From positions 62,001 to 126,000 of the forward strand of contig NZ_LMRD01000012.1 in NCBI RefSeq assembly GCF_001425575.1: a stretch of 64,000 bases of DNA. The letters are read 5' to 3'. Position numbers and translations under genes: made by a program. How positions within the stretch are numbered: the first letter of the stretch is position 1; each line of letters begins with the position of its first letter. Under the pieces are notes generated by a model, which searched no databases, was not told the origin of the DNA, and saw only the letters and a program-made list of their open reading frames with translations. Origin of the DNA: Aurantimonas sp. Leaf443. GTDB lineage: Bacteria > Pseudomonadota > Alphaproteobacteria > Rhizobiales > Rhizobiaceae. Of this stretch, positions 17,708-27,371 are shown in pieces.

Positions 17708-19786
17708 TCAGCGGCCCTCGCGATACCAGGTGGCCGAAAGCGCCAGGAGGAGAAGGCCGAGGCCGAGGAAGCCGGCGAAGAGGGGCGTGCGGTCGACGCC
17801 GCGCAGGACGGTCTCCTCGGTGGTCTTGAGGCCGATCCAGTCGCGCCCCTCCGCGTTCGCCCGGCCGGAGACGGGCACGATGCGCGGCACCTCGACCGTG
17901 CCGTCGGCGGCGATGCGGCGCGTGCCGCCGCGCGTGGCCTCGGTGATCGGCTCCAGCTTGCCCGTCGTCGAGACGGCCTCGCGGAACTCGCGCGGATTCT
18001 CCGGGCCGACATTGGCGAGCGCCCGCAGGTCGCCGTTCGCGGCCTGGAAGAGACCGAGTTCCTCGGTCTTCAAGACGCCCTCCCAGCGGCCTTCGCCGAT
18101 CTCCCGCAGGGGCACGCTCGTCGCCGTGCCCGAGGGCGTGACGACGGTGGCGGGGCCGGGATCGGCGCCGATCGTCTGGCGCGTGACGACGAGATCGCGC
18201 CCGCGCGCCTCGGCGTCCAGCGCCTCCTCCTCCAGTTCGGGCTCCTTCATCAGCCAGTGGGCGAGGCGGCGGAACAGCGCCACATGCGGGCCGCCGCCCT
18301 CGAAACCGCGCGACCACAGCCATTCCTGGTCCGACAGGAGAAGGGCGATCCGACCCTCGCCGACGCGGTCGAGGACGAGGAGGGGCTTGCCGTCCGGCCC
18401 GTCCATCACGGTCTCGCCCCTGGGCTCCTCGACATCCACCGAGCGGAACCACTGGCTCCAGTCCGGCGGCGTGGCGGCGGAGCCCGGCAGGTCGCGTGTC
18501 ACCGGATGCTTGCGGCCGAGATCCGACAAAGCCGGGCGGAAGGCCTTCTCCTCGACGCCGCCCGTGGGCAGCGCGGGCAGGATGGAGGCGAGCGGCGTGG
18601 TCGCGATGCTCTCGTCGCCGGCATATTCCGGCCCGGAGGCGATCAGGATCGCCCCGCCGTTCTCGACGTATTGCGCGATATAATCGAAGTAGAGCGGCGG
18701 CAGAACGCCGCGCTGCTGGTAGCGGTCGAAGATGATGAGGTCGAAATCCTCGATCTTCTCGACGAAGAGCTCGCGCGTGGGGAAGGCGATCAGCGAGAGT
18801 TCGTTGATCGGCGTGCCGTCCTGCTTCTCGGGCGGGCGCAGGATGGTGAAATGGACGAGATCGACCGCCGCGTCCGACTTCAGGAGATTGCGCCAGGTGC
18901 GCTCGCCGGCATGCGGCTCGCCCGAAACGAGGAGGACGCGCAGATTCTCGCGGATGCCGTCCACCGTCGCGATGGCGCGGTTGTTGACGGCGGTGATCTC
19001 GCTGTCGTCGCGCGCGACGGCGACCTCCAGGATATTGCGGCCGGCGCGCGGCAGCTGGAAGGGCAGGCGCCCGTCCGTGCCCGGCACCACGCTCTGGCGG
19101 GCGATGAGGTCGCCGTTCAGGAAGGCGCGCACCTCGACCGGGGTCTGCGAGGCGCGGGGCCCGTCCTCGGTCACGCGGTAGACGAGCGTCTGCTCCTGGT
19201 CGACGAGGCCGAAGCGCGGGGCCGAGCGCACCTCGATGCGCCGGTCGAATTCGTCGGGGCGGCCGGTGACGAGCGCGTGGACGGGGGCATCGAAACCGAG
19301 CGCGCTCGCCTGCGCGGGAATGTCGTGAACCTCGCCGTCCGTCACCATGATGGCGCCGGCGACGCGCGAGGGCGGAACGTCGCCGAGCGCCGAGCCGAGC
19401 GCGCCGAAGAGGGCGGTCGTCGCGTCGTCGCCTTGCGTCGAGCCGGTGCGCGCCTCGACGGTGCGCAGCTCGAAATCGGGGAAGCGCTGCAGGCTCTCCT
19501 TCAGGGCGGCGGCGGCGGCGTCCGTCTCGGCCGTGCGCGCGCCGATCGTCTGGCTCTGGGATCGGTCGAGGATGAGCGCCACGACGCTCTTCAGCGGGTC
19601 GCGCTCCTCGCGCAGCACCACCGGGTTTAGGAGCGCCAGGAGGAGCGCCGCGATGGCGGCGACGCGCACGAGGCTGCCGCGCACGCGCGCGACGACGAGG
19701 GCGACCGCCAGGAGCGCGGCGGGCACCGCGAGGATGGCGAGAACCGTCCAGGAGAAGAAGGGCGCGAAGTCGATCGACCAGGTCAT
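17708..19786 (-). CDS. Membrane-anchored vWA-like protein of the moxR operon
   Basis: A 692-residue protein, last gene of the moxR operon. Two N-terminal membrane helices (about 12-35 and 40-55) precede a von Willebrand A-like domain with a MIDAS sequence ILDRSQSQ near residue 73 and IMVTDGE near 143. A glutamine-amidotransferase-like fold follows (LRVLLVSGEPHAGE near 285, IIFDRYQQ near 350), and a C-terminal helix ([16 protein letters not shown]) ends the protein. This order suggests a large periplasmic module held at both ends. Function is unknown; such genes accompany MoxR chaperone ATPases and Bat-type proteins. It begins 3 bases after its upstream neighbour. Confidence 0.8.
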   Translation of the reverse strand: MTWSIDFAPFFSWTVLAILAVPAALLAVALVVARVRGSLVRVAAIAALLLALLNPVVLREERDPLKSVVALILDRSQSQTIGARTAETDAAAAALKESLQRFPDFELRTVEARTGSTQGDDATTALFGALGSALGDVPPSRVAGAIMVTDGEVHDIPAQASALGFDAPVHALVTGRPDEFDRRIEVRSAPRFGLVDQEQTLVYRVTEDGPRASQTPVEVRAFLNGDLIARQSVVPGTDGRLPFQLPRAGRNILEVAVARDDSEITAVNNRAIATVDGIRENLRVLLVSGEPHAGERTWRNLLKSDAAVDLVHFTILRPPEKQDGTPINELSLIAFPTRELFVEKIEDFDLIIFDRYQQRGVLPPLYFDYIAQYVENGGAILIASGPEYAGDESIATTPLASILPALPTGGVEEKAFRPALSDLGRKHPVTRDLPGSAATPPDWSQWFRSVDVEEPRGETVMDGPDGKPLLVLDRVGEGRIALLLSDQEWLWSRGFEGGGPHVALFRRLAHWLMKEPELEEEALDAEARGRDLVVTRQTIGADPGPATVVTPSGTATSVPLREIGEGRWEGVLKTEELGLFQAANGDLRALANVGPENPREFREAVSTTGKLEPITEATRGGTRRIAADGTVEVPRIVPVSGRANAEGRDWIGLKTTEETVLRGVDRTPLFAGFLGLGLLLLALSATWYREGR

Positions 19787-19789
19787 CGC

Positions 19790-22642
19790 CTATTGCCCCA
19801 GCCGTTCGAGAAGCGCTGGCACATGCACCTGATCGGCCTTGTAGTTGCCGGTCAGCACATACATCACGATGTTGACGCCCGCCCGATAGGCATATTCGCG
19901 CTGCGAGGGATCGGCGCTGTCGGTCGGGTAGAGGAAGAGGCCCTGATCGTCGACCGCCCATGCGCTGGCGAAGTCGTTGGACGTGATCATGATGGAGGAG
20001 ACGCCGTCGCCCGCCCGCGCGGGACGCGCGCCGTTCTCGGTGTCGCGGCCGAGCGCCTCGACCCAGAGGTCCGAGCCGGTGTGGCGGCCGGGAAAATCCT
20101 CCATGATGTAAAAGGCCTTGGTGAGGACGTGGTCCTGCGGCACCGGCTCCAGCGGGGGAATGTCGAGATCGGCGAGGATGTCGCGCAGGCGTCGCTGCCC
20201 GGCTGAGACGGAAGTGCCGGAAAGGCCGGTGAGGTCGTCGTCCTCCACGTCGAAGAGCACCGTTCCGCCCTGCTTCATATAGGCGTCGACGCGGCTGATC
20301 GCGGCCGCGTCCGGCATCGGCGCGTCCTGCCGGATCGGCCAGTAGAGCAGCGGATAGAAGGCGAGCTCGTCGCGCGCGATGTCGACGCCCACGGGATCGC
20401 CCGGCTCGAGCGCGGTCTTGGCCGCAACGAACTGGCTGAGCCCGTCGAGGCCGGCGCGGGCCAGATCGTCGGTCGCCGCATCCCCGGTCTCGACATAGGC
20501 GAGATGGGTGGTCGAGGTCGCCGCGATCGCGGCCGCCTCGTCGATCGGCTCGCGCGCGGCGGCCGGGGCCGTGGGCTGCGGCGCCCCCTGCGCGCGGGCC
20601 TCGCCGCCGGGCATGGCGAGGGCCAGCGCCAGGACGATCGCGGGAAGCGCGGCCGCCCCGCGTCGCGGCAGGCCGCGGGCGAGGCGGGCGAAGCCGCCGT
20701 TCAGCCAGAGCAGCGCCAGCGCGTCGAGCGCGAAGAGGACGAGGGCGGCGGCGAAGAGCCAAGGCGTCAGGTCCGTCGCGTCGTCGCGCCCGTAGCCGGC
20801 CTGCGAGACCGGGACGCCGAGATCGAGCGCGGGCAGCGGGCGCAGCACCGCGTCGGAGGAGAAGAGGTTCAAAGCGGCGTAGCCTTCCTCGCTGCCGTAG
20901 AGGCCGGGCGGGTTCTGGAGCGTGACGACGGGCGCCGCGACGGGCAGGGGGCGCACGTCGGGCCCGGGCGCGGCGAGCCGGCCGAGCCCGTCCAGCACGC
21001 GATAGGGCGGCAGGGCCTCGGCCGCGGTGCGGCCCTCGCCGGTGCCGGGGCTCGCGCGCGACAGCGTCACGATGCGCCGGAGCATGTCGACGAAGGCGCC
21101 GGAGATTGGCAGGTTCGACCAGGTCGCCTCGGCCGTCACGTGGAAGAGCACGATCGTGCCGGCCCCGAGCGTCTCGGCGGTGATGAGGGGCGTGCCGTCC
21201 GTCAGGCTCGCCCAGGTGCGCTCGCTGAGATCGGCGGAGGGCTCGGCGAGGATCTGGCGCTGCACCGTCACGTCGTCCGGGATGGCGATCCCCGCGAAGG
21301 GGCTGCCCTCGGCCATCGGCGCCACCTTCTGGGGCTCGGACCAGGAAAGCGCGCCGCCGAGCTGGCGCTCGCCACCGCGAAGGCGCACCGGCACGAGACT
21401 GTCCTCGCCCGTCGTCGCGGCAAGGCGCGGGCCGGCGAAGCGCAGGAGATAGCCGCCGCCTTCCACGAACTGGCGAAGGGCGGTGGCCGCGGGCGGCGGC
21501 AGGACGCCGATATCGGCAAGGACGATCACCGAGGGCCGGCGTTCGACGAGCGCGGGGATCGCCGTCGAGAGATCGGCGCTCTCGGCGCGCACGAGATCGG
21601 CGAAGGGCTCGAGGGCGCGCGTGATGTAGTAGAGCGGCGAGAGGAGCGGCTGCGCGAGATCGGCCGCCTCGCCGGAGACGAGGCCGACGCGCCGGCGCCG
21701 GAAGCTGTCGTCCACGAGCCGCACCGCGCCGGCATCGGACGCGCCCGCCGTCTCCAGCCGCGCGATGTCGTTGCGCAGTTCCACGGGCACGGCGAAGCGG
21801 GCCTCGCCGGCGGTGGCCCCGGCGGGGAACTCCATCGGCGCGACGCCGAGCTCGCGCCCCTGCGAGTCGAGCGCGCGCACGGCGACGCTTGCCGGCGCCG
21901 CCGTGCCCTCGGGACGCAGGCCGCGAACGACGAGGGCCTCGGTGGAATTGTCGGCCGCCGCGAGGGCGACGAGACCGCCGACGGGCGGGGCGTAGACGAG
22001 CGCCTGCGCCGGCGCCAGCGCCCGCAGCGTGTCGGTGGCGGCGGCCGTCGCGTCCGTGTCGAGCCCGTCGGCGAGGAAGGCGAGCGTGCCGACGGGCGTG
22101 CCGGCAAGCGCGGTCGCGAGGCGCTGCGCGGCGCCCGCGCGGTCGGCGGGCACGGGGCGCGGTTCGGCGGCGGCAAGGCGCTCCAGCGCTGCGGCCGCCT
22201 CCACGGGCGTCGCGTCGTCGCCGGTCTCCTCGGCGGTGAAGGCGAGCGCGACGGGCCGGCCGGCTTGCGCCGCTTCCTCGATCAGCCCCTCGGCGGTCGC
22301 GCGCCGCGCGTCGAAGTCGCGGCCCGTGGCCCAGGAATTGTCGAAGAGGATGGCGAGCGGGCCGGTGCCCGTCAGCCGGCCCTCGCTCGGGTTCAATGTC
22401 GGCGCGGCGAGCGCGAAGATGACGAGCGCGGCGAGCAGCAGGCGCAGCAGCGTCAGCCACCACGGGCTCTTCGAAGGCGTCTCCTCCACCTTGCGGATGC
22501 TCTGCAGGATGCGCAGCGGCGGGAAGGTCTCGGTCTGCGGGCGCGGCGGCGTCAGCTTCAGGAGCCACCAGATGACCGGCAGCGCGAGCAGCCCGAACAG
22601 GACGAGCGGCGCCCCGAAGGCGAGCGACAGGCCGGGGATCAT
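19790..22642 (-). CDS. BatA/aerotolerance N-terminal domain protein with DUF4159
   Basis: A 950-residue inner-membrane protein. The N-terminus matches the aerotolerance-regulator (BatA) domain: helix about 9-28 with PVIWWLLKLTPPRP, RILQSIRKVEETP, then a second helix about 60-80. A degenerate vWA region follows (LAILFDNSW, residues about 96-104; the MIDAS lacks its second Ser). The middle holds further helices (about 615-660). The C-terminal 230 residues form a DUF4159 domain (THLAYVETGD, GGTVLFDVEDDD, YRAGVNIVMYVLTGNYKADQ). The start overlaps the DUF58 gene by 4 bases (ATGA). The role is inferred only by operon: a MoxR-assisted envelope complex. Confidence 0.82.
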   Translation of the reverse strand: MIPGLSLAFGAPLVLFGLLALPVIWWLLKLTPPRPQTETFPPLRILQSIRKVEETPSKSPWWLTLLRLLLAALVIFALAAPTLNPSEGRLTGTGPLAILFDNSWATGRDFDARRATAEGLIEEAAQAGRPVALAFTAEETGDDATPVEAAAALERLAAAEPRPVPADRAGAAQRLATALAGTPVGTLAFLADGLDTDATAAATDTLRALAPAQALVYAPPVGGLVALAAADNSTEALVVRGLRPEGTAAPASVAVRALDSQGRELGVAPMEFPAGATAGEARFAVPVELRNDIARLETAGASDAGAVRLVDDSFRRRRVGLVSGEAADLAQPLLSPLYYITRALEPFADLVRAESADLSTAIPALVERRPSVIVLADIGVLPPPAATALRQFVEGGGYLLRFAGPRLAATTGEDSLVPVRLRGGERQLGGALSWSEPQKVAPMAEGSPFAGIAIPDDVTVQRQILAEPSADLSERTWASLTDGTPLITAETLGAGTIVLFHVTAEATWSNLPISGAFVDMLRRIVTLSRASPGTGEGRTAAEALPPYRVLDGLGRLAAPGPDVRPLPVAAPVVTLQNPPGLYGSEEGYAALNLFSSDAVLRPLPALDLGVPVSQAGYGRDDATDLTPWLFAAALVLFALDALALLWLNGGFARLARGLPRRGAAALPAIVLALALAMPGGEARAQGAPQPTAPAAAREPIDEAAAIAATSTTHLAYVETGDAATDDLARAGLDGLSQFVAAKTALEPGDPVGVDIARDELAFYPLLYWPIRQDAPMPDAAAISRVDAYMKQGGTVLFDVEDDDLTGLSGTSVSAGQRRLRDILADLDIPPLEPVPQDHVLTKAFYIMEDFPGRHTGSDLWVEALGRDTENGARPARAGDGVSSIMITSNDFASAWAVDDQGLFLYPTDSADPSQREYAYRAGVNIVMYVLTGNYKADQVHVPALLERLGQ

Positions 22643-23550
22643 GGGCGGCCCTTCGCGATCTGCGGATTGCCGGACAGGCGCCCGTGCACGGCGACGAGCG
22701 CCTCGGAGGCCAGCCGGTCGGTGCGGTGCAGGGTGAAGCTCCAGCCGAGCCGCCGGCAGTGCTCGCCGATATGGTCGCGCCGCGCGGCATAGATGCGGCG
22801 ATACTCCTCGCGCAGCGTCTCGGCGCGGCCGGCGGTCAGCTTCTGGCCGGTCTCGGGGTCCTGGAACTCGGTGCGGCCGGAATAGGGAAAGGCCTCCTCG
22901 GCCGGATCGGCGATCATCACGACATGCCCGCGAATGCCGCGGCGGCCGATGCGGTCGATCTTCTCCACGATCTCCTCGACCGGGTTGAGGAGATCGCTGG
23001 CGATGACGATCTCGGAGAAGCGCTGCAGGCGCGCGTCAGGCGGGAAGTCGTGAGCCGGCCGCGCGCCCATCAGCGCGCCCGCGATGCGCTCGGCGGCGTT
23101 GCGGGCGGTGATCGGCTCCATCACGCCGGGATAGCCGATGCGCTCGCCCGAGCGCGACAGGAGTTCGGCGAGCGCCAGGACGAGCACGAGCGCGCGCGAC
23201 TCCTTCGACACGCCGGCGGCGTTCGACCGGTAGAGCATGGACGCGGACGGGTCGGCCCAGAGCCAGACGGTCTGCGCCGCCTCCCATTCGCGGTCGCGGA
23301 TATAGATGTGCTCGTCGCGGGCCGAGCGGCGCCAGTCGATGCGCGAGGCGTCGGAGCCGTCGACGAAGGGCCGGAACTGCCAGAAGTTCTCGCCGACGCC
23401 GTGACGCTTGCGCCCGTGCCAGCCGGAAATGACGGTGGAGACGACGCGCTGCGCCTCGACGAGGAGGTCGGGCATGAGGCTGGCGCGCTTGCGGGCCCGC
23501 ACGAGGGCCTCGGGCCCGGTGGTGACGTCGACCGCTGAGCCGATGGGCAT
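22639..23550 (-). CDS. DUF58 domain-containing protein
   Basis: A 303-residue soluble protein of the DUF58 family, related to von Willebrand A domains. The signature FRPFVDGSDASRIDWRRSAR lies at residues about 58-78, and a MIDAS-like DPSASM is near residue 103. DUF58 genes almost always follow moxR, as here (13 bases after moxR), and the pair is thought to act in assembly or activation of metal-binding envelope proteins. The specific client is unknown. The stop overlaps the next gene by 4 bases. Confidence 0.9.
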   Translation of the reverse strand: MPIGSAVDVTTGPEALVRARKRASLMPDLLVEAQRVVSTVISGWHGRKRHGVGENFWQFRPFVDGSDASRIDWRRSARDEHIYIRDREWEAAQTVWLWADPSASMLYRSNAAGVSKESRALVLVLALAELLSRSGERIGYPGVMEPITARNAAERIAGALMGARPAHDFPPDARLQRFSEIVIASDLLNPVEEIVEKIDRIGRRGIRGHVVMIADPAEEAFPYSGRTEFQDPETGQKLTAGRAETLREEYRRIYAARRDHIGEHCRRLGWSFTLHRTDRLASEALVAVHGRLSGNPQIAKGRP

Positions 23551-23563
23551 GGCGCGCTCCGCT

Positions 23564-24574
23564 TCAGCCGATGTCCCGGCGCAGCGCCGCGATCACGTCG
23601 CGCACGCTGACGCCCTCGGCACGCGCCGCGAAGCTCAGCGCCATGCGGTGCTGCAGGATCGGCTCGGCCAGCGCCCGCACGTCGTCGATGGACGGCGCGA
23701 GGCGGCCCTCGTAGAGCGCGCGGGCGCGCACGCAGGTCATCAGCGCCTGCGAGGCGCGCGGGCCGGGGCCCCAGGAGATATGCGTGTCGGCCTCCTTGTG
23801 GCCGCTGCCCGGACGCGCCGAGCGAACGAGGGCCAGGATCGCGTCCACCACGGTGGTCGGCACCGGCATGCGGCGCACCAGCGCCTGGATCTCGCGAAGG
23901 CGGGGCGCGTCGATGGCGCTCGTGGCGTGGGCCTCGCTCGAACCCGTCGTCTCCATCAGGATGCGGCGCTCGGCGGCGAGATCGGGATAGGACACGTCCA
24001 CCTGCATGAGGAAACGGTCGAGCTGGGCTTCGGGCAAGGGATAGGTGCCTTCCTGCTCCAGCGGATTCTGCGTCGCGAGCACATGGAAGGGCGCGGGAAG
24101 GTCGTGCCGCTCGCCGGCGACGGTGACGTGATATTCCTGCATCGACTGGAGAAGCGCCGACTGGGTGCGCGGGCTGGCGCGGTTGATCTCGTCGGCCATC
24201 AGGAGCTGGGCGAAGACGGGGCCGCGCACGAAGCGGAAGGAACGCCGGCCGGTCTCGTCCTGGTCCATGACCTCCGAGCCGACGATGTCGGAGGGCATGA
24301 GGTCCGGCGTGAACTGGATGCGGCGCGCGTCGAGACCGAGCGCGATGCCGAGCGTCTCGACAAGCTTGGTCTTGGCAAGGCCGGGCACGCCGACGAGGAG
24401 CGCATGGCCGCCGGCGAGGATGGAGACGAGCGTCTGCTCGACCACGCTCTCCTGGCCGAAGATGACCGTGCCGACCGTCTCGCGGACGCGCGCGATGTCG
24501 GCGAGCGCGGCTTCCGCCAGCGCGATCACCGTCTCGTCCGGCAGCGTCGTCTCGCGGGGCGCCATCATGGTCAT
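23564..24574 (-). CDS. moxR: MoxR family AAA+ ATPase
   Basis: A 336-residue AAA+ chaperone-like ATPase and first gene of the operon. The Walker A region is LLVGVPGLAKTKLVETL (about residues 60-76), Walker B is LLMADEINRASP (about 130-141) and the sensor 1 block is ATQNPLEQEGTYPLPEAQ. MoxR proteins form rings and work with vWA partners, which follow here in the order DUF58, BatA/DUF4159 and vWA. The ATG at 24574 has AGGAG 8 bases upstream, which excludes the longer open frame. It is divergent from the DUF1285 gene across 192 bases. Confidence 0.93.
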   Translation of the reverse strand: MTMMAPRETTLPDETVIALAEAALADIARVRETVGTVIFGQESVVEQTLVSILAGGHALLVGVPGLAKTKLVETLGIALGLDARRIQFTPDLMPSDIVGSEVMDQDETGRRSFRFVRGPVFAQLLMADEINRASPRTQSALLQSMQEYHVTVAGERHDLPAPFHVLATQNPLEQEGTYPLPEAQLDRFLMQVDVSYPDLAAERRILMETTGSSEAHATSAIDAPRLREIQALVRRMPVPTTVVDAILALVRSARPGSGHKEADTHISWGPGPRASQALMTCVRARALYEGRLAPSIDDVRALAEPILQHRMALSFAARAEGVSVRDVIAALRRDIG

Positions 24575-24766
24575 CGACGAACTCCTGGCTTCGAGGGGAA
24601 GGGCGCCCGCTTCGCGCGTCCGGCACCGCGGCGCCGGCCCATGCGGGCAGACTGTCCGCCCGGTGCGGTCCTGGCAAGCGCCTGCAACGCAACTATTTCG
24701 TGACTGCGAAGGCGGGCCAAAATAAGACCTCGGCCGGGCCCGGACCGCATGCCGCAGGGGATGGTG

Positions 24767-25339
24767 ATGACACAGACAGGCGACACCGCGCCAGGCGAGG
24801 GCCTCGCCGCGCTCATCGCGCGCGCCGAGCGCGCCGGCCGCGATCCGGCCCCCGTGGAGCGCTGGAACCCGCCCTTCTGCGGCGACATCGACATGGTGAT
24901 CCATGCCGACGGCCACTGGAGCTACAACGGCACCGCGATCGGCCGGCCGGCGCTCGTGCGCCTCTTCGCCAGCGTGCTGCGCCGCGACGAGGACGGGCGC
25001 GACTATCTGGTGACACCCGGCGAGAAGCTCGGCATCACCGTGGAGGACGCCCATTTCCTCGCCGTCGAGATGAGCCGGACGGAGCGGGACGGCGAACCGC
25101 TCCTCGTCTTCCGTCTCGATTCGGGCGACGTGGTGGAGGCCGATATGGCCCATCCGCTGCGCTTCGGCGCGGGCGCGGGCTTCCGGCCGTATCTGCGCGT
25201 GCGCGGCCGACTCGAGGCCCGCCTGACGCGCGCTCTCGCGATCGAGCTCGCCGATCTCGTGGAGGAGGAGGCGGACGGCAGCCTCGCCCTTCGCTCGGGC
25301 GGAGCGCGGTTCGCGCTGCCTTCGGAGCCGGCGGGTTGA
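24767..25339 (+). CDS. DUF1285 domain-containing protein
   Basis: A 190-residue protein of the DUF1285 family. Conserved blocks are VERWNPPFCGDIDMVI, DGHWSYNGTAIGRPALVRLF (residues about 49-68) and DYLVTPGEKLGITVEDAHFLAV. Function is unknown, but the gene is commonly found before a CoA-pyrophosphatase and cca, as here. Three ATGs are close together (24749, 24761, 24767); the last has GGGG 6 bases upstream and fits the short N-terminus of relatives. It diverges from moxR and is probably the first gene of a three-gene operon. Confidence 0.88.
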   Translation: MTQTGDTAPGEGLAALIARAERAGRDPAPVERWNPPFCGDIDMVIHADGHWSYNGTAIGRPALVRLFASVLRRDEDGRDYLVTPGEKLGITVEDAHFLAVEMSRTERDGEPLLVFRLDSGDVVEADMAHPLRFGAGAGFRPYLRVRGRLEARLTRALAIELADLVEEEADGSLALRSGGARFALPSEPAG

Positions 25340-25368
25340 GCGCGCGGCCGAACGTGGCGGCGCCGGCC

Positions 25369-25983
25369 ATGGACTTCACGGCGCGGGATCTTCGCGAGCG
25401 GCTGGCGAGAGCCGCCGGCGAGGCCTTGGAGACCGAATATGGCGACCATCGCCTCAACGCCGCGCTCGTCGCCCACATGGAGCGCCGGGCGCTGCGAGCG
25501 GCCGCCGTGCTCGTGCCGGTCGTCGACCGGCCGCAGGGCGCCGGAATCATCCTGACGACGCGCACGGCCAGCCTGCGCACCCATTCGGGCCAGATCGCGC
25601 TGCCCGGCGGCTCGATCGACCCGCAGGACGCCTCGCCGGAGGCGGCCGCCCTGCGCGAGAGCCAGGAGGAGATCGGGCTCGACCCGTCCTATGTCGAGCC
25701 CATCGGGCGCCTGCCGCGCTACGTGACGCCGAGCGGTTTCCGGATCGTGCCGGTCGTCGCCATCGTCTCGCCCGGCTTCACGCTGGTGCCCAATCCCGCC
25801 GAGGTGGACGATGTCTTCGAGGTGCCCCTGCGGTTCCTCATGAGCCCGGACAACCACCGTGCCGAGGCGCGCGAGTTCCAGGGCGTCCTGCGGCACTATT
25901 TCACGATGCCCTACGAGACGCGCCATATCTGGGGCGTGACCGCGGGCATCCTGCGCACGCTCTACGAAAGGCTCTACGCATGA
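25369..25983 (+). CDS. nudL: Nudix CoA pyrophosphatase
   Basis: A 204-residue Nudix enzyme of the NudL/YeaB type that hydrolyses coenzyme A to 4'-phosphopantetheine and 3',5'-ADP. The CoA-specific motif lies just before the Nudix box: ILTTRTASLRTHSGQIALPG. The box itself is GGSIDPQDASPEAAALRE followed by SQEEIGL. Alternative in-frame starts are TTG 25336, which overlaps the DUF1285 stop, and GTG 25354; ATG 25369 is chosen conservatively. Its stop overlaps cca by 4 bases (ATGA), so the two are probably coupled. Confidence 0.9.
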   Translation: MDFTARDLRERLARAAGEALETEYGDHRLNAALVAHMERRALRAAAVLVPVVDRPQGAGIILTTRTASLRTHSGQIALPGGSIDPQDASPEAAALRESQEEIGLDPSYVEPIGRLPRYVTPSGFRIVPVVAIVSPGFTLVPNPAEVDDVFEVPLRFLMSPDNHRAEAREFQGVLRHYFTMPYETRHIWGVTAGILRTLYERLYA

Positions 25984-27215
25984 CGGCGATCGACGCGCCC
26001 TTCCTCGCGGACCCCGGCCTGCAGCGGCTCCTGGCCTGCCTCAACGAGGGCGAGGAAACGGCCCGCGTGGTGGGCGGCGCGGTGCGCAACGCGCTGCTCG
26101 GCGAGCCGGTGCGCGACATCGACATCGCCTCCACCACGGTGCCCGAGGAGACGGTGCGCCGCGTGACGGCGGCCGGTTTCAAGGCCGTGCCCACCGGCTT
26201 CGAGCACGGCACGATCACGGTCGTCGTCGAGGGCCGGCCCTTCGAGGTGACGACGCTGCGCCGCGACGTCGAGACCTTCGGGCGCAAGGCGAAGGTCGCC
26301 TTCGGCCGCGACTGGCAGGCGGATGCGGAGCGGCGCGACTTCACGATGAACGCGCTCTACTGCGAGGCCGACGGCACGGTGATCGATCTCGTGGGCGGCG
26401 TGGAGGACGCCCGCGAGCGGCGCCTGCGCTTCGTCGGCGAGGCGGCGACGCGCATCGAGGAGGACTATCTGCGCATCCTGCGCTTCTTCCGCTTCTTCGC
26501 CTGGTACGGGACCGGCCGGCCGGATCCCGACGCCGTGCGCGCCGCGACGCGGCTGAAGGGCGGCCTCGCGGCCATCTCGGCCGAGCGCATCTGGGCGGAA
26601 CTGCGCAAGCTGCTCGCCGCGCCCGACCCCGCCCGGGCGCTCCTGTGGATGCGCCAGAGCGGCGTCCTCACCGCCGTCCTGCCCGAAAGCGAGCGCTGGG
26701 GCATCGATGCGATCCACGGGCTCGTGGCGGCGCAAGCGTCCTTCGGCTGGGCGGCGGACCCGCTCCTGCGCCTTGCAGCCATCGTGCCGCCGGACGCGCA
26801 GCGGCTCGCGGAACTCGCCAAGCGCCTGCGCCTCTCCAATGCCGACCGCGACCGCCTTCTCGCCTTCGCCACGGCCGAGCCCGTGCAGCCGCAGGAAAGC
26901 GAGACCATGTTCCGGCGGCGTCTCTACTACGCGGACCGCTTGGCGCTCGCCGACCGGCTGCGGCTTTCCATCGCCAGCCTCCATGCCAAGGGCGCCGGCG
27001 AGGGCGACGCGATGAGCGCGCTGGCATCGCTCCAGCGCATGCTCGCCGCGACCGAGCGCTTCTCGCCGCCGGACTTCCCCGTCTCGGGCCGCGACCTCGC
27101 CGAGAAGGGCGTCGCGCCGGGGCCGGAGATCGGCCGGCGCCTCGAGGCGCTGAAGGCCGCCTGGGTAGACAGCGGCTTCGTCCTGACCCGCGACGCGCTG
27201 CTTTCGGGCCTGTGA
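25980..27215 (+). CDS. cca: CCA tRNA nucleotidyltransferase
   Basis: A 411-residue class II nucleotidyltransferase that adds or repairs the 3' CCA end of tRNAs. The active site GGAVRNALLGEPVRDIDIAS at residues about 32-51 has the Gly loop and the Asp pair. RRDFTMNALY near residue 120 and the EEDYLRILRFFRF helix near residue 160 are the further family motifs. The C-terminal helical part has no HD phosphohydrolase motif. The start overlaps nudL by 4 bases. It is the last gene of the operon and is followed by 150 bases of spacer. Confidence 0.95.
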   Translation: MTAIDAPFLADPGLQRLLACLNEGEETARVVGGAVRNALLGEPVRDIDIASTTVPEETVRRVTAAGFKAVPTGFEHGTITVVVEGRPFEVTTLRRDVETFGRKAKVAFGRDWQADAERRDFTMNALYCEADGTVIDLVGGVEDARERRLRFVGEAATRIEEDYLRILRFFRFFAWYGTGRPDPDAVRAATRLKGGLAAISAERIWAELRKLLAAPDPARALLWMRQSGVLTAVLPESERWGIDAIHGLVAAQASFGWAADPLLRLAAIVPPDAQRLAELAKRLRLSNADRDRLLAFATAEPVQPQESETMFRRRLYYADRLALADRLRLSIASLHAKGAGEGDAMSALASLQRMLAATERFSPPDFPVSGRDLAEKGVAPGPEIGRRLEALKAAWVDSGFVLTRDALLSGL

Positions 27216-27276
27216 CGGCAAGACGACGGGCCGACCGTGCTCTCGCATTGTTGAGCCTTGCGAGGCCCTGACAACG

Positions 27277-27308
27277 AAAAGGCGGCTCCCGGAGGATCCG
27301 GGGCCGCC
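27277..27308 (-). terminator. Intrinsic terminator of the DUF1059 gene
   Basis: On the plus strand GGCGGCTCCCGGA (27281-27293) pairs with TCCGGGGCCGCC (27297-27308) with one bulged base and a 3-base loop. AAAA at 27277-27280 gives a T-run on the minus strand, so it terminates minus-strand transcription, about 65 bases after the DUF1059 stop. It may also act on cca from the other side, but there no T-run follows. Confidence 0.7.
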
Positions 27309-27371
27309 TCGCAGGGCCATCTGGCCGGTTCCGGTCTCCCAACCGTGGCGCCGACCCGATCTATGCCGGTG

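Noticed and set aside
17673-22790. A 1705-codon minus-strand open frame over the moxR operon genes
   Set aside because: It runs in a different frame from two well-supported genes with overlapping start/stop codons and family domains; its composition is Arg/Ala/Pro repeats.
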